Below are positions 25,149 through 33,366 of a stretch of 64,000 nt of DNA, one piece after another. Numbering within the stretch: position 1 is the first letter of the stretch; each line of letters opens with the position of its first letter. Under the pieces are notes generated by a model, which did not search any database, was not told where the DNA came from, and saw only the letters and a list, made by a program, of their open reading frames with translations. Position numbers and translations under genes: made by a program. This DNA comes from Oceanobacillus_B kapialis (GTDB lineage Bacteria; Bacillota; Bacilli; Bacillales; Amphibacillaceae), in the NCBI RefSeq assembly GCF_042685265.1, contig NZ_JBHUMX010000001.1; one strand, given 5' to 3'.

Positions 25149-26205
25149 ATTTTGGAGCCAAGCAGCTCAACGCTGTGAGCCATATGTTCCGGGAGAACAA
25201 TTAAATCAACCAGGCATTATTAAACTGAATACAAATGAAAATCCTTACTCTCCCTCTCCAGCAGTGGTTGAGGCGATTGAAACCGAAGCAGCGAACCAAC
25301 TAAACCTTTACCCTTCCCCTACTGTTGATCAACTGCGAGAGAGGATTGCAGACGCTAACGAACTAACAAAAGAAAATGTATTTGTCGGCAATGGGTCAGA
25401 TGAGGTGCTTGCCTTTTCCTTCATGGCCTTTTTCGATCAGGGTAAAGCTATACGTTTCCCAGATATTTCGTATAGCTTTTACCCAGTCTATGCAAGACTA
25501 TTTAACATTCCGTTTAAGTCTATTCCGCTAAGAGATGATTTTACAATCCCAGCAGAGGCCTTTTTCCAATCGGATGGCGGGGTTATTTTTCCTAACCCGA
25601 ATGCACCTACAAGCGTTTATTTAGAGCTGGAGGCGATTAAAAACATTGCGAACCAAAACCCGGATCAGGTCGTGATTATTGATGAAGCATACATCGATTT
25701 TGCCAGCGGTTCTGCTGTCTCCCTTATTCATGACTATGAGAATGTATTAATCATCCAAACGATGTCCAAATCAAGATCGCTTGCAGGGCTTCGTGTCGGC
25801 TACGCATTAGGAAACGCAGAATTAATTTCCGGCCTGACACGAATAAAGGATTCATTTAATTCCTATACATTGGATCGCCTTGCAATTGCTGGTGCAGTGG
25901 AAGCAATCAACGCATCTGATTACTATGTGAATATCACGGCAAAAATTATAGCAACGAGGGAATGGAGCTTTTCTGAAATGAGGAAACGCGGCTTTACAGT
26001 GCTTCCATCCCAGGCCAACTTTTTATTCGCCACACATGCTTCATTTCCTGCTGAAACGCTTTACGTAAAACTAAAAGAAGCTGGTATACTCATTCGTTAT
26101 TTTAACAAACCTCGGATTGAGAATTACGTGCGTATTACGATTGGTACAGATAAACAGATGCAACAGTTTTTCCATGCACTGGATAAAATTCTATCCTGCG
26201 TATAA
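25141..26205 (+). CDS. hisC: Histidinol-phosphate aminotransferase
   Basis: PLP-dependent aminotransferase making histidinol phosphate (354 aa). IKLNTNENPYSPSP opens the fold; the PLP lysine is in MSKSRSLAGLRVGYA. In B. subtilis hisC lies in the trp supraoperon, whereas here it ends the his operon. The start ATG at 25141 lies within the end of hisI; the frame is open for 69 bp further up but without a suitable site. Confidence 0.94.
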   Translation: MSRFWSQAAQRCEPYVPGEQLNQPGIIKLNTNENPYSPSPAVVEAIETEAANQLNLYPSPTVDQLRERIADANELTKENVFVGNGSDEVLAFSFMAFFDQGKAIRFPDISYSFYPVYARLFNIPFKSIPLRDDFTIPAEAFFQSDGGVIFPNPNAPTSVYLELEAIKNIANQNPDQVVIIDEAYIDFASGSAVSLIHDYENVLIIQTMSKSRSLAGLRVGYALGNAELISGLTRIKDSFNSYTLDRLAIAGAVEAINASDYYVNITAKIIATREWSFSEMRKRGFTVLPSQANFLFATHASFPAETLYVKLKEAGILIRYFNKPRIENYVRITIGTDKQMQQFFHALDKILSCV

Positions 26206-26219
26206 TAGATAATAAAAGA

Positions 26220-26265
26220 GCCGAAAGATTAACCTTAGCCAGCTGGCTAAGGTTAATCTTTCGGC
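26220..26265. terminator. Bidirectional terminator after hisC
   Basis: A perfect 46-bp palindrome (23 bp per arm, no spacer) between convergent hisC and the SurA-like gene, with a T-rich tail on the plus strand and A-rich DNA on the other side. Confidence 0.88.
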
Positions 26266-26297
26266 CTTTCCTTTAATCATTCCTTGCTTAAATTAAC

Positions 26298-27026
26298 TTA
26301 AATTAACGTCTCTACTTCTGCTTCTTCTCGTAACTCTGCCACTTTACTTTGTAGCTCTGTGGATGTTTTTTGCTGCGTTAGTTGGTCTTTAATTTGCGGT
26401 TTCAGATCTTCAAGTTTACCAATTTTTTGACCACTACCTTGTTCCTTCAACTGGTTATAATATTCTTCGATCTCTTTATCTGTTACTTCAACGTTCAACT
26501 CAGATTCCACATATTTATTGGTAATCAAGTCATCAGCAAGCTGATTTTTGAAATCTTCTTCAGAAAGTTGGAATTGCTCCAATACTGCTGTCAATTGTTC
26601 ACCATTTTGCTCTTTAAGTGTGTCAAACTCAGACTGTACCTCTTCATCCGTAACCTCTAGTCCAAGGCTTTCTGCCTCATCACGAATCAATTGCTGCTCC
26701 ACTAGTACATTTACTGTCTGTTCTTTTAGAGATTCTGTATCTGAAACATCTTGTCCCATTCCAGCCATTTGTGTCTTCAACATTTTATAAATGGAATTGT
26801 AGCTATCTCCCATTATTTCCGTCCCATTTACATTAGCGACGGTTTTTTCCGGATCAACCTTCTCTTCTTCTGTTATTTCCGCGGACTGCTGCGCTTGTTC
26901 ATTTTCACCTTGTGCATTTTCTTCTGTTTGAGTATTTTCCTCGGACTCTTGTGCTGAATCATCATTACAAGCTGCCAAAACTATAGCTAAAGTTAGAGCG
27001 AAACCTAACAAAATTAATCTTTTCAT
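26298..27026 (-). CDS. SurA/PrsA N-terminal-domain lipoprotein
   Basis: Lipid-anchored extracytoplasmic chaperone-like protein (242 aa). The signal peptide ends in LAAC (Cys20); a Glu/Gln-rich linker of about 45 residues follows. The rest matches the SurA N-terminal domain (VANVNGTEIMGDSY, then helices EEVQSEFDTLKEQ and EDFKNQLADDLITNKYVE). The parvulin prolyl isomerase domain of PrsA is absent, so chaperone activity without isomerase is the likely role. Monocistronic. Confidence 0.85.
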   Translation of the reverse strand: MKRLILLGFALTLAIVLAACNDDSAQESEENTQTEENAQGENEQAQQSAEITEEEKVDPEKTVANVNGTEIMGDSYNSIYKMLKTQMAGMGQDVSDTESLKEQTVNVLVEQQLIRDEAESLGLEVTDEEVQSEFDTLKEQNGEQLTAVLEQFQLSEEDFKNQLADDLITNKYVESELNVEVTDKEIEEYYNQLKEQGSGQKIGKLEDLKPQIKDQLTQQKTSTELQSKVAELREEAEVETLI

Positions 27027-27246
27027 ATTGTTCCCTCATTTCATTGTATTGTTCCTTCATTCAAACATACTTCTTTCTCTCATTTCAAGTGCCATCATAC
27101 GATCCACCATTAACAAAGGCCGGCTTAACAAGGTTTTTGGCGAACGTAACATTTCGATAACAAATAAGTGCTACGTTTCCTACATTCTGCCACATTTACT
27201 GTATGCCATAAAATGCACAAAGGTCGCTCAGCTTCAAATTATGGAA

Positions 27247-27275
27247 CAAAAAAGCCTACGGATACGTTCCATAGG
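27247..27275 (-). terminator. Terminator of the FrnE-like gene
   Basis: Hairpin GCCTA..GGA with TCC..TAGGC, followed on the minus strand by six T. It lies 14 bp beyond the FrnE-like stop codon. Between 27027 and 27246 I see no other feature. Confidence 0.75.
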
Positions 27276-27288
27276 CCGGCATATCGCA

Positions 27289-28008
27289 CTATTCTTCTGT
27301 CACACAGCCCTCATCCGTACAGTATGTTGTTTTAGACTGTTTAGGATTTAACGTTTTTAAAGCAGGCTTTTCTTGTTCTTCTTTCCAAACTGTTTCCAGC
27401 ACTTCTGTGAAAGCCTCAACTGGTTGCGCGCCTGTAACAGCATATTTTTCATTAAAGACAAAAAACGGTACCCCTTCTACACCAATTTGACGAGCACGTT
27501 CTTCGTCTGCCCGAACATGAAGTGCATAATCATCCACTTTCAGCAAGGCAGTAACCTCATCTTCATCAAGTCCCATTTCAGAAGCCAGCTCTATTAGTGT
27601 TGAGTGGTCGCTAATGAGTTTAGATTCGGTAAAATAAGCATATAACAGTCGTTCTGTCATTTCTTTGCCCTTTCCCTTTTCCGTTGCATATTTCGCCACT
27701 CGATGTGCGTCAAACGAATTCGTATGCTTCATCTCATCAAAGTTATAAGTTAATCCTACTTGTTTTGCTTGTTTTCCCATATCTTCATGCATTCGCATTG
27801 CTCTCTCGACTGTCATATTATATTTTCCAGCAAGCAATTCATGAATGCTTTTCTCTGGGTTTATCTCTGCATTTGGATCAAGCTCAAAGCTCTTATATAT
27901 AACGTTTATATTTTCTTTATGAGGAAATGCCTCCAGCGCTTTTTCAAGCCTGCGTTTTCCAATATAACAAAATGGACATACAAAATCTGACCATACTTCT
28001 ATTTGCAT
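27289..28008 (-). CDS. DsbA-family oxidoreductase, FrnE-like
   Basis: Cytoplasmic thioredoxin-fold oxidoreductase (239 aa) without signal peptide. The active-site CPFC is at residues 11-14 within WSDFVCPFCYIG, with a helical insertion and the cis-proline region GVEGVPFFVF. At the C-terminus Cys230 and Cys235 form a CX4C motif (CTDEGC). D. radiodurans FrnE, as I recall it, also combines CXXC with CX4C and exchanges disulfides between them. Likely a role in oxidative stress. Confidence 0.87.
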   Translation of the reverse strand: MQIEVWSDFVCPFCYIGKRRLEKALEAFPHKENINVIYKSFELDPNAEINPEKSIHELLAGKYNMTVERAMRMHEDMGKQAKQVGLTYNFDEMKHTNSFDAHRVAKYATEKGKGKEMTERLLYAYFTESKLISDHSTLIELASEMGLDEDEVTALLKVDDYALHVRADEERARQIGVEGVPFFVFNEKYAVTGAQPVEAFTEVLETVWKEEQEKPALKTLNPKQSKTTYCTDEGCVTEE

Positions 28009-28250
28009 TTAAACACCTCACTTCTTTGAATATTGTAGCATAGCTCCTTAACCCATATGAAGTATTGTGCTTATTTTACAGGGAGCGCTTTACTGCTTTA
28101 CCAAGGAAATTTTATTCGGTGTGTAAGCAACATATAATTATGGTTAACACAAATTTTACGCAAAGCATTTAGTGGAGAAATATGGTTTTGTCAGTAAAAT
28201 CCTTTTTCTTGTTGCACATAGACTTCTAAAATCTGCGTCAGGGTTTCAAC

Positions 28251-29132
28251 TTAATGCAATTTCCCCTTATCCACGTACTTTCCATAGTCTGGCACAGCCA
28301 ATTTCTCAAAGTCTTGAACAAGTCTTTCCAACCCTTTCGTAAGCTTATCCCCTTCCATGAGAGAGCCGTGACTGGAAATCATGACGCTTGGCTTTAAGTC
28401 TGCCAATCTCCGAGCTGAATCCCATGCAGCTTGCCAATCTGTCGTTAAGTATCTTGGCGGTCCATTTACTTCCGCCTGCTGCAAAAGAACTTTATAAAAG
28501 GAATCCTGTCTTACCGTTATAACGGCATCTCCTGATAATAACAAGGAATCCTTTTCTCGAAAAAAGGAAACATGGCCAGGGGAATGACCAGGGGTATGAA
28601 CCCATTTCCAATCATCTAAAAATGGAACTTGATGGTCTTCTGGCAAGGGTTGAACTGCGTCTCCTAAATTGATTGCTTCATGGGGGTACAGAAAAGACAT
28701 TTTGGCGAGCATTCCTCCTTCAACCGTTTTATCAGGCTCTGGATAATCCTTTTTGCCTTGGAGATAAGGAAGCTCTTGTTCATGTGCATAAACAGGCACG
28801 TCCCATTCCTGTATAAGATCATGTAAGCCACCTACATGATCGAAATGAGCATGTGTCAATATAATCGCTGCCGGTTTACTATTTCGTCCAAACCGGTGGA
28901 CGACAACAGATTTTATTTCTGGTGCGGACCTTGGTAAGCCAGCATCCACTAACACCCACTCATCACTGTCTGGATGACCAATGAAACCGATGTTAACAAT
29001 TTGGTCCGTATAATAATATACGTCTTCTTTTACTTGAATCCCACCACCACTTGTAATAGAAGTCATAGGGATAAATTGGTGATGCTCTTGTTGTCCTTCA
29101 TTCTTGTCCACGATACTCCTCCTTATAGCCAT
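28251..29132 (-). CDS. Metallo-beta-lactamase fold hydrolase
   Basis: Zinc hydrolase of the glyoxalase II-like MBL superfamily (293 aa). The metal motif is HAHFDH, followed by His in HTPGHSPGHVSFF and Asp in LLLSGDAVITV. Substrate unknown; relatives act on lactones or thioesters. The 242 bp to the next gene (28009-28250) contain nothing I recognise. Confidence 0.87.
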   Translation of the reverse strand: MAIRRSIVDKNEGQQEHHQFIPMTSITSGGGIQVKEDVYYYTDQIVNIGFIGHPDSDEWVLVDAGLPRSAPEIKSVVVHRFGRNSKPAAIILTHAHFDHVGGLHDLIQEWDVPVYAHEQELPYLQGKKDYPEPDKTVEGGMLAKMSFLYPHEAINLGDAVQPLPEDHQVPFLDDWKWVHTPGHSPGHVSFFREKDSLLLSGDAVITVRQDSFYKVLLQQAEVNGPPRYLTTDWQAAWDSARRLADLKPSVMISSHGSLMEGDKLTKGLERLVQDFEKLAVPDYGKYVDKGKLH

Positions 29133-29163
29133 TTCTCATAGTATTTGGTAAGGAGAGAAAAAA

Positions 29164-29189
29164 TAATCACTTCCAAAGGGAAGTGATTA
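29164..29189 (-). terminator. Terminator of ydaT
   Basis: 11-bp stem (29164-29174 with 29179-29189), loop AAAG, then six T on the minus strand. It overlaps the ydaT stop codon. Confidence 0.85.
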
Positions 29190-29648
29190 CGATTGATTTG
29201 AATAATCTTGTTTTTCTTGGACTTCACCATCTTGCTTATAGATGGTTAGAAATGTTCCTTTATTTTGAGCGATTTCACGCCCGCGCTTTATCGCATCTTC
29301 TTTATTATTAAATACATCACTTGGTTTCTTTGCCTTACTTGATTTAACTGCCCAGCCATCCTCATGTGCTACGACATGTTCTCCCTCTTCCAGACGCTCG
29401 GGATTATCTTCATATCGCTTGCCTTCTTCAGAACGTTTCGTTGGCTGACCACTGTCTTTAAAATCTTCTACCTCTTTTTTACTAGCGTTCTCACGCCATT
29501 CTTTTGCTTGTTCAATTGCTATCGGGATGGCTCTACCTTCTGCATACCCTTCATCGAGCATAGAATTAGCAATGTCTATTGCCTTTTTCTTTGTTACATC
29601 TGGCAGGTTTTTCATGGAAGATGGATAATCATTCATAGTCCAGGGCAT
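29187..29648 (-). CDS. ydaT: General stress protein, YdaT-like (DUF2188)
   Basis: Small hydrophilic protein (153 aa) closely resembling B. subtilis YdaT: MPWTMNDYPSSMKNLP and KKAIDIANSMLDEGYAEGRA are nearly the same. The C-terminal half is a DUF2188 domain (HEDGWAVKSSKAKKPSDVFN, then EIAQNKGTFLTIYKQDG). Biochemical role unknown. In B. subtilis it is SigB-dependent, and a SigB-type promoter is present here. Confidence 0.88.
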   Translation of the reverse strand: MPWTMNDYPSSMKNLPDVTKKKAIDIANSMLDEGYAEGRAIPIAIEQAKEWRENASKKEVEDFKDSGQPTKRSEEGKRYEDNPERLEEGEHVVAHEDGWAVKSSKAKKPSDVFNNKEDAIKRGREIAQNKGTFLTIYKQDGEVQEKQDYSNQS

Positions 29649-29680
29649 TGTTAATCCTCCTAGTTGCTTTTTTTAGTATC

Positions 29681-29707
29681 ATACCCTTTTCCTGGCCCAG
29701 GCCAAAC
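29681..29707 (-). promoter_or_regulatory. SigB-type promoter of ydaT
   Basis: On the minus strand GTTTGG (29702-29707), 15 nt, GGGTAT (29681-29686). The B. subtilis SigB consensus is GTTTAA, 12-15 nt, GGGWAW. Confidence 0.7.
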
Positions 29708-29710
29708 CTG

Positions 29711-30226
29711 CTACTCAAACCAATACTGAAATGTATCTGGTGCGTCGTCTGTTGTATAGTAGCTATCTAATTCAATTTTTTCACCTGGTTCTAATGAAAC
29801 CTCTTCGTACGTTTCTTCCCGTAAAATCGAGCCATCCTCAGCAGCTATGACGATATGCACATCCCCCACGAATTCCTGCGCAGCATGGTAATTTCCTGCG
29901 TAAATAACAATTTCAAAATCGCCATCCTCATCTTCAAAGGAACTAACATATGCCGCTAGATGATCTTGTAATACACTTCCTTTATTCGACGCGTATGTCT
30001 CATCAAGTCCTGTAATCATCTCTTCTTCAATATGCTTAGCATCCATCACCGAAAGTGCAACTGGTACAGTAACGATGATATAAAAAGCTACTAGCCATTT
30101 TAAGGTTGAAGTAATGACTGTCTTTTTACCATATCCTCCAATAACTAATCCAATCCATACAATACCTGCAAGAAAAACTACAACTAAATGCCATTTTGAT
30201 ATAAACATTTCTGGATAGAATTCCAT
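29711..30226 (-). CDS. Hypothetical membrane protein
   Basis: About 171 residues from the start chosen here. Two transmembrane segments near the N-terminus (WHLVVVFLAGIVWIGLVIG and LKWLVAFYIIVTVPVALSV) are followed by an extracytoplasmic beta-rich domain containing FEIVIYAGNYHAAQEF and ending in FQYWFE. I do not recognise the family. GGGGG sits 5 nt before the ATG at 30226; an earlier in-frame start at 30280 would place this site within the gene. It diverges from the next gene. Confidence 0.7.
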   Translation of the reverse strand: MEFYPEMFISKWHLVVVFLAGIVWIGLVIGGYGKKTVITSTLKWLVAFYIIVTVPVALSVMDAKHIEEEMITGLDETYASNKGSVLQDHLAAYVSSFEDEDGDFEIVIYAGNYHAAQEFVGDVHIVIAAEDGSILREETYEEVSLEPGEKIELDSYYTTDDAPDTFQYWFE

Positions 30227-30327
30227 CATATCCCCCACTACTATCTCTTTTTTGCTATAATTATTGTAGCAGAAATTCACTAGTTATCTAGCTATATAGT
30301 TTAAAAATTAGATGGAGTGAAGCATAC

Positions 30328-31479
30328 ATGTATCAGGACACATCCATACATGAACACAAAATGAAACAAATGGAACCCTTTTGGTGGGCAATGTCCTTTT
30401 TATTTTGCACAATTGGCCTCCTGCTCGGTGTTGCATTTATAATTGGTGCGCCTGTATTATTTGCAGTTTATCAAAAGATGTGGATTTTATTATTTCTCCT
30501 CCTCATGCCACTTGGCATTTGGATGTTTGTAGCCATTCTGCGCACGTTAAAGAAGATGGTGTGGCGCAACCGGCATCTTTCTTCCTTTGTTCTTGAGAAT
30601 AACCGAATTACATATCACACATGGGACGAAAGTACAAAAACAGACAGCCAGGGGACAGTTAACTTTAATCAGGTTCAGTATGTAGTGGCAAGCTTATATC
30701 TAATTAGAGACAATCATGCCTATACAAAGTCGAAGATGGCAGAGCAAGTACCACGTATGGTTATTGCCCCAGTACTATATATTGTCTATGAAAAAAACGG
30801 CAAGCAGCAAATTTTGATTGTGCCATTTTACATGGATACCGCTGTTAACACATGGCTGCAAGCATTAAGAAACAATCAAATTCCGTTCTTCTTTACCAGT
30901 CAAAACCTTTATGAAATGGAGGAAGAAGAAAGGTTTAATACGATTGTAAATCAAGAAAAAATGATGTCCTTTACCTTCGAAGGTGACTGGTTTACGCAAT
31001 CGGATTCATTGAACAAAGAATGGCTTCTTCAAATAGAGGGTACGGTTTCACCAGAAGAATACGATTCTGAAGAAGACTATGAGGAAAAGATGCGTAAAGA
31101 ACAAGAGACCAAAAAAATCCACTTCAGGGTTTGGCTCCGGTCAGCAGCACGTGTTTACCCTATCCTCATATTAGGAAGTTACCTACTCATTTATTTGGGG
31201 GAAATCGGCTCTATTTCACAAGACGGCGTCCTACCTGGTCTGGGGTTACTGGTCATTACCGCCTACTTATACTTTCACTTTCAAAGGGATCACTTGCGTA
31301 AATCCCTTATGACAAGGTTTTGGATAGAAAGTTTTATTATATGTCTTATTAATAGCTTAGTTGCGGAGAAATATGGCACGATGGCAGAGGAAATTACGAC
31401 GGGCATACTCGGTGCCTCAATGATATTTATTGCACTGGTCTGGATCCCATATTTATTTGTTGCTAGATTAAAAGATTAA
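30328..31479 (+). CDS. Hypothetical membrane protein
   Basis: 383 aa, unrecognised. Two hydrophobic segments lie near residues 18-42 and 50-70, then a soluble region of about 200 residues with PH-like alternation (FVLENNRITYHTWDE, VLYIVYEKNGKQQILIVPFY), then about four more segments from residue 272 on. The layout resembles YcxB-like proteins, a weak comparison. An acidic patch SPEEYDSEEDYEEK lies mid-protein. Confidence 0.7.
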   Translation: MYQDTSIHEHKMKQMEPFWWAMSFLFCTIGLLLGVAFIIGAPVLFAVYQKMWILLFLLLMPLGIWMFVAILRTLKKMVWRNRHLSSFVLENNRITYHTWDESTKTDSQGTVNFNQVQYVVASLYLIRDNHAYTKSKMAEQVPRMVIAPVLYIVYEKNGKQQILIVPFYMDTAVNTWLQALRNNQIPFFFTSQNLYEMEEEERFNTIVNQEKMMSFTFEGDWFTQSDSLNKEWLLQIEGTVSPEEYDSEEDYEEKMRKEQETKKIHFRVWLRSAARVYPILILGSYLLIYLGEIGSISQDGVLPGLGLLVITAYLYFHFQRDHLRKSLMTRFWIESFIICLINSLVAEKYGTMAEEITTGILGASMIFIALVWIPYLFVARLKD

Positions 31480-31484
31480 AAAAG

Positions 31485-31512
31485 GACAGCTGAGGTTTAT
31501 TCCCCAGCTGTC
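31485..31512. terminator. Bidirectional terminator
   Basis: Stem GACAGCTG (31485-31492) with CAGCTGTC (31505-31512) between convergent genes; the fni stop codon (31497) lies in the loop. A-rich and T-rich tails lie on either side. Confidence 0.8.
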
Positions 31513-32558
31513 TTATTTAATAAGGATTTCCCCATAATGGAAACGCGATCTGTGTTCTGTAGTTCAGATAAATTCTTTACCCCAATACCAAACATGGTCA
31601 TTTTTAATTCCAGTTCAATTTGATCCATCATGGTAATGACAGAATCAGCTGATTCTGTTGCTGCTTGGAGTAACTGTCTGGCAAAACCGATCACATCTGC
31701 TCCAAGTGTAATAGCTTTCGCCGCATCGACTCCCGTTTTCATCCCGCCACTGGCCACTACTGGAACGTCCGCTTTACTACTTTTAACAGACACAATACAA
31801 TCTTTTGTTGGCAATCCCCAATTATTAAACGCTTCAGCAGCCGCTCTCCTTAACGGATCCTGAGAACGGAGTTTTTCCACCTGGCTCCAAGATGTTCCGC
31901 CTGCTCCTGCTACATCGATAAAAGCAATACCAGCATTGTAAAGCTTTTCCGCAACGGTACCATCAATGCCAAAGCCTACTTCTTTAGCACCAACAGGTAC
32001 AGGAAGTTGCTTACAGACAGCCTCAATCTTCGGCAAGAGGTTTTCAAAATTTAAATCTCCGCCATCTTGTACTGCTTCTTGCAAGCTGTTCAGGTGTAAC
32101 ACAAGGGAATCTGCTTCCGTCAGCTCCACGATGCGTTGTGCTTCATCTGCACCATAGCCATAGTTCAATTGAACAGCACCTAGATTTGCAATAAGTGGTA
32201 CGGTCGGTGCCTGTTTACGTATTAGGAACGACTCTTTATGGGCATCGCTTTCAAGCAACGCCCTAGTCGAACCTAAAGCTACAGCCCAGCCCTTTTCTTC
32301 TGCAGCAATTGCAAGGTTTTGATTTATCTTTGCTGCAAGCTCGCTTCCACCTGTCATGGAACTAACCAAAAATGGTGCCTTTAGTGCCTTGTCTAGAAAT
32401 GAAGTCTGCAAATTGATGTCTGCAAAATTTATCTCAGGCAAAGCATTGTGTATAAAGGATATTCCTTCAAGCCCTGTTGATTTATTTACCCCTTCCACAT
32501 TCTCATCAAGACAAAGACGGATATGCTCTGTCTTTCTTCTATTTATACCTTCTTCCAT
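31497..32558 (-). CDS. fni: Type 2 isopentenyl-diphosphate delta-isomerase
   Basis: FMN-dependent IDI-2 interconverting IPP and DMAPP for isoprenoids (353 aa). RRKTEHIRLCLDENVEG opens the protein as in Fni; FLVSSMTGGSELAAKIN, IDVAGAGGTSW and the FMN phosphate site VASGGMKTGVDAAKAI are present. Stand-alone gene. Confidence 0.94.
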   Translation of the reverse strand: MEEGINRRKTEHIRLCLDENVEGVNKSTGLEGISFIHNALPEINFADINLQTSFLDKALKAPFLVSSMTGGSELAAKINQNLAIAAEEKGWAVALGSTRALLESDAHKESFLIRKQAPTVPLIANLGAVQLNYGYGADEAQRIVELTEADSLVLHLNSLQEAVQDGGDLNFENLLPKIEAVCKQLPVPVGAKEVGFGIDGTVAEKLYNAGIAFIDVAGAGGTSWSQVEKLRSQDPLRRAAAEAFNNWGLPTKDCIVSVKSSKADVPVVASGGMKTGVDAAKAITLGADVIGFARQLLQAATESADSVITMMDQIELELKMTMFGIGVKNLSELQNTDRVSIMGKSLLNKTAGE

Positions 32559-32708
32559 TATGTACGGCCTCCTTAAGTAAAAACTACATCAAATATTTTC
32601 ACCATAAGACAAGTTTACTTGTTTCCATTACGAAATGAAAGAAAAGAGCCATACCAATTGATTAAAGCAGATTTATCATTGCACATGTCGGGAAATAAAC
32701 TATAAAAT

Positions 32709-32731
32709 AAAGTGAAACTTCAATTAGTGGG
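32709..32731. repeat. Head fragment of the structured intergenic element
   Basis: The 23 bases match the beginning of the copy at 63753 except for two transitions, but the paired stems that follow in the other copies are missing. It lies just upstream of the HD-domain gene. Confidence 0.5.
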
Positions 32732-32775
32732 CAAAAGGAACGACAAATTAATTTAAATAAAGGAGGGAAAGAGAG

Positions 32776-33318
32776 TTGAAGGAAGAAGCAAAAAAATTTG
32801 CTGAGATGGCTCATCATGGACAAACAAGAAAAAACTCCCACGCGCCTTATGTGACACATCCGATCAGAGTTGCACAACGATTAGAAGCAGAAGGATACAG
32901 TGATCAACTCGTTTGTGCAGGATATTTACATGATGTTGTGGAGGATACGATATATGAGATAGAAGATATTCAAAAACAGTTTGGAAGCAAAGTTGCAGAA
33001 CTAGTTGCAGCCCATACAGAAGATAAGTCAAAATCCTGGGAAGAAAGAAAACAGCATACCATCGATACTGTCAGAGAAGGATCAAAGGACGTGAAATTTC
33101 TCATTGTCGCCGATAAACTGGATAATTTACTGGGACAAGAACAGGATATGGAACGGCTTGGTGATAAGGCATGGGACAATTTCAATGCAGGGTACGACAA
33201 ACAAAAATGGTACAACCAATCGATTTGTGACGTGATGTATAGTGGATTAAAAAAGGAAGATATCCCCGATTATTTTCGTGAATATGAAGCATTAATTAAA
33301 CGTGTGTTTAACTCCTAA
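32776..33318 (+). CDS. HD-domain hydrolase, SpoT/Mesh1-like
   Basis: 180-residue stand-alone HD protein resembling the hydrolase half of RelA/SpoT. Likely metal and catalytic residues: His28 (VTHPIRVA), His52-Asp53 and Glu56-Asp57 in YLHDVVEDT, and Asp113/Asn117 in ADKLDNL. No synthetase or TGS/ACT domains, so it may be a small alarmone hydrolase that removes (p)ppGpp or a related nucleotide; this is inference. Start is TTG with AGGAGG about 9 nt upstream. Confidence 0.82.
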   Translation: MKEEAKKFAEMAHHGQTRKNSHAPYVTHPIRVAQRLEAEGYSDQLVCAGYLHDVVEDTIYEIEDIQKQFGSKVAELVAAHTEDKSKSWEERKQHTIDTVREGSKDVKFLIVADKLDNLLGQEQDMERLGDKAWDNFNAGYDKQKWYNQSICDVMYSGLKKEDIPDYFREYEALIKRVFNS

Positions 33319-33325
33319 AACGATT

Positions 33326-33363
33326 AAACCCTCTTACAGTATCCTGGAACTGTAAGAGGGTTT
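33326..33363. terminator. Bidirectional terminator
   Basis: Perfect 15-bp stem (33326-33340 with 33349-33363), 8-nt loop, between the convergent HD gene and rsgA. Confidence 0.88.
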
Positions 33364-33366
33364 GAT

